A DNA stretch of 30,554 nucleotides from the NCBI GenBank assembly GCA_045601245.1, contig JAZRZH010000049.1:1-30554 (forward strand). Reading direction: 5' to 3'. Positions within the stretch are counted from its first letter, which is position 1; each line of letters begins with the position of its first letter. The position numbers and the translations under genes are program-made. Positions 29,988 through 30,554 of the stretch are shown one piece after another. This stretch comes from Cacconaster sp045601245 (GTDB lineage Bacteria > Bacteroidota > Bacteroidia > Bacteroidales > UBA932). Below the pieces are notes generated by a model. That model was not told the DNA's origin and did no database searches. It worked only from the letters and a program-made list of their open reading frames with translations.

Positions 29988-30554
29988 ATGAGAAGAACAA
30001 TAATTTTAACGATGAGCATGGCTGCAGTTCTTATGTTTGCTGCATCATGCAGCAAGATTGAGGATAACACCCTTTCCGTAGAAGGTAACGGAAGGACTGT
30101 GATCAACGGTGTGGCCGAGAGCATCGGCACAGGAACAAAGGCGGATATGGCTTATTGTTACGAGGTCATCTGGCGTGAGAATGACCAGATATATGTCACT
30201 GACGGCACCAAGGATGACACATTCACGCTGTCCGGAGGAATCGACACCAACAAGGGACGGTTCACTGAGGATGGCACAAAGGGCATCAGCGGCGACATCG
30301 AGGCTTTCTATCCTGCTTCGCTGAAAACCGATGACGGATATGTATGGCCAGCCGTCCAGACCAATGACCAGGTCGCTCCGATGTATGCAAAGCAGGTCAT
30401 ATCAGGAACGGGGGACGAAGTCGTCAGTTTCTCCAGCCTCGGCTCCGTGCTGCAGATAGTGTTCAATACGACCGTGCCGAACATAGTTCTCAAATCAATC
30501 GAAATCAAGGACGGGTCAAAGTCCATGAGCGGAAGGTTCACTGTTGACTCTGAC
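29988..30554 (+). CDS. Fimbrillin-like lipoprotein, 3' end outside window
   Basis: 189 codons are visible before the window ends, with no stop. The start MRRTIILTMSMAAVLMFAAS followed by Cys21 is a lipoprotein signal. The mature part includes GTGTKADMAYCYEVIWREND and QIYVTDGTKDDTFTLSGG, then GRFTEDG and EAFYPASL, a fimbrillin-family N-terminal pattern (KA...V.W...D.I.V). The visible sequence is distinct from the lipoprotein at the left edge, so the two are distant relatives at most. It lies 22 nt after the peptide gene and uses its promoter. Likely a surface or pilus-related lipoprotein. Confidence 0.75.
   Translation, partial: MRRTIILTMSMAAVLMFAASCSKIEDNTLSVEGNGRTVINGVAESIGTGTKADMAYCYEVIWRENDQIYVTDGTKDDTFTLSGGIDTNKGRFTEDGTKGISGDIEAFYPASLKTDDGYVWPAVQTNDQVAPMYAKQVISGTGDEVVSFSSLGSVLQIVFNTTVPNIVLKSIEIKDGSKSMSGRFTVDSD

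Overview
The window looks like chromosome of a Bacteroidota member, most probably order Bacteroidales. Many genes are preceded by the Bacteroidota promoter pattern (TTTG or TTG, about 19-20 bp, then TAnnTTTG), and Shine-Dalgarno sequences are mostly weak or absent. Fimbrillin-like lipoproteins, DUF4783, a split 5'-nucleotidase and a ParE-type topoisomerase subunit also fit that group. I cannot place it to genus.

Layout. (1) 1-2.2 kb: a fimbrillin-like lipoprotein running off the left edge, preceded by a 48-aa peptide gene, then a divergent lipoprotein. (2) 2.2-4.7 kb: a small accessory region with a MerR regulator, a frameshifted HTH-antitoxin relic, hairpin arrays, an inverted-repeat element and a DUF4160/DUF2442 pair. 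It lies directly beyond the 3' end of an initiator tRNA gene. (3) 4.7-21.6 kb: conserved housekeeping genes: tRNA-fMet, tdk, rsmI, an HhH membrane protein, an ABC exporter pair, a two-gene 5'-nucleotidase, DUF4783, rlmH, a very large sensor kinase, der, an NtrC-like regulator, cmk, ispH and parE. Convergent neighbours abut or overlap three times. (4) 21.7-28.3 kb: one operon of five tandem paralogues. Each is a secreted protein with a class-I glutamine-amidotransferase-like (BPL_N-like) domain followed by a PPC-like beta domain. (5) 28.4-29.7 kb: no credible gene, but at least four families of short imperfect repeats and several strong hairpins. (6) 29.75 kb to the end: a second peptide plus fimbrillin-like lipoprotein cassette, in the opposite orientation to the one at the left edge.

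The best candidate for an undescribed system is the five-gene operon. All five proteins keep a Cys nucleophile motif (CAG) and an HPE motif about 125 residues later, which together resemble the Cys-His-Glu triad of class I amidotransferases and gamma-glutamyl hydrolases, yet all five carry export signals. Substrate and role are unknown. The two peptide/fimbrillin cassettes, and the three hairpins spaced exactly 51 nt apart near 3.4 kb, also deserve a second look.

All family names come from reading motifs by eye; no database search was possible.
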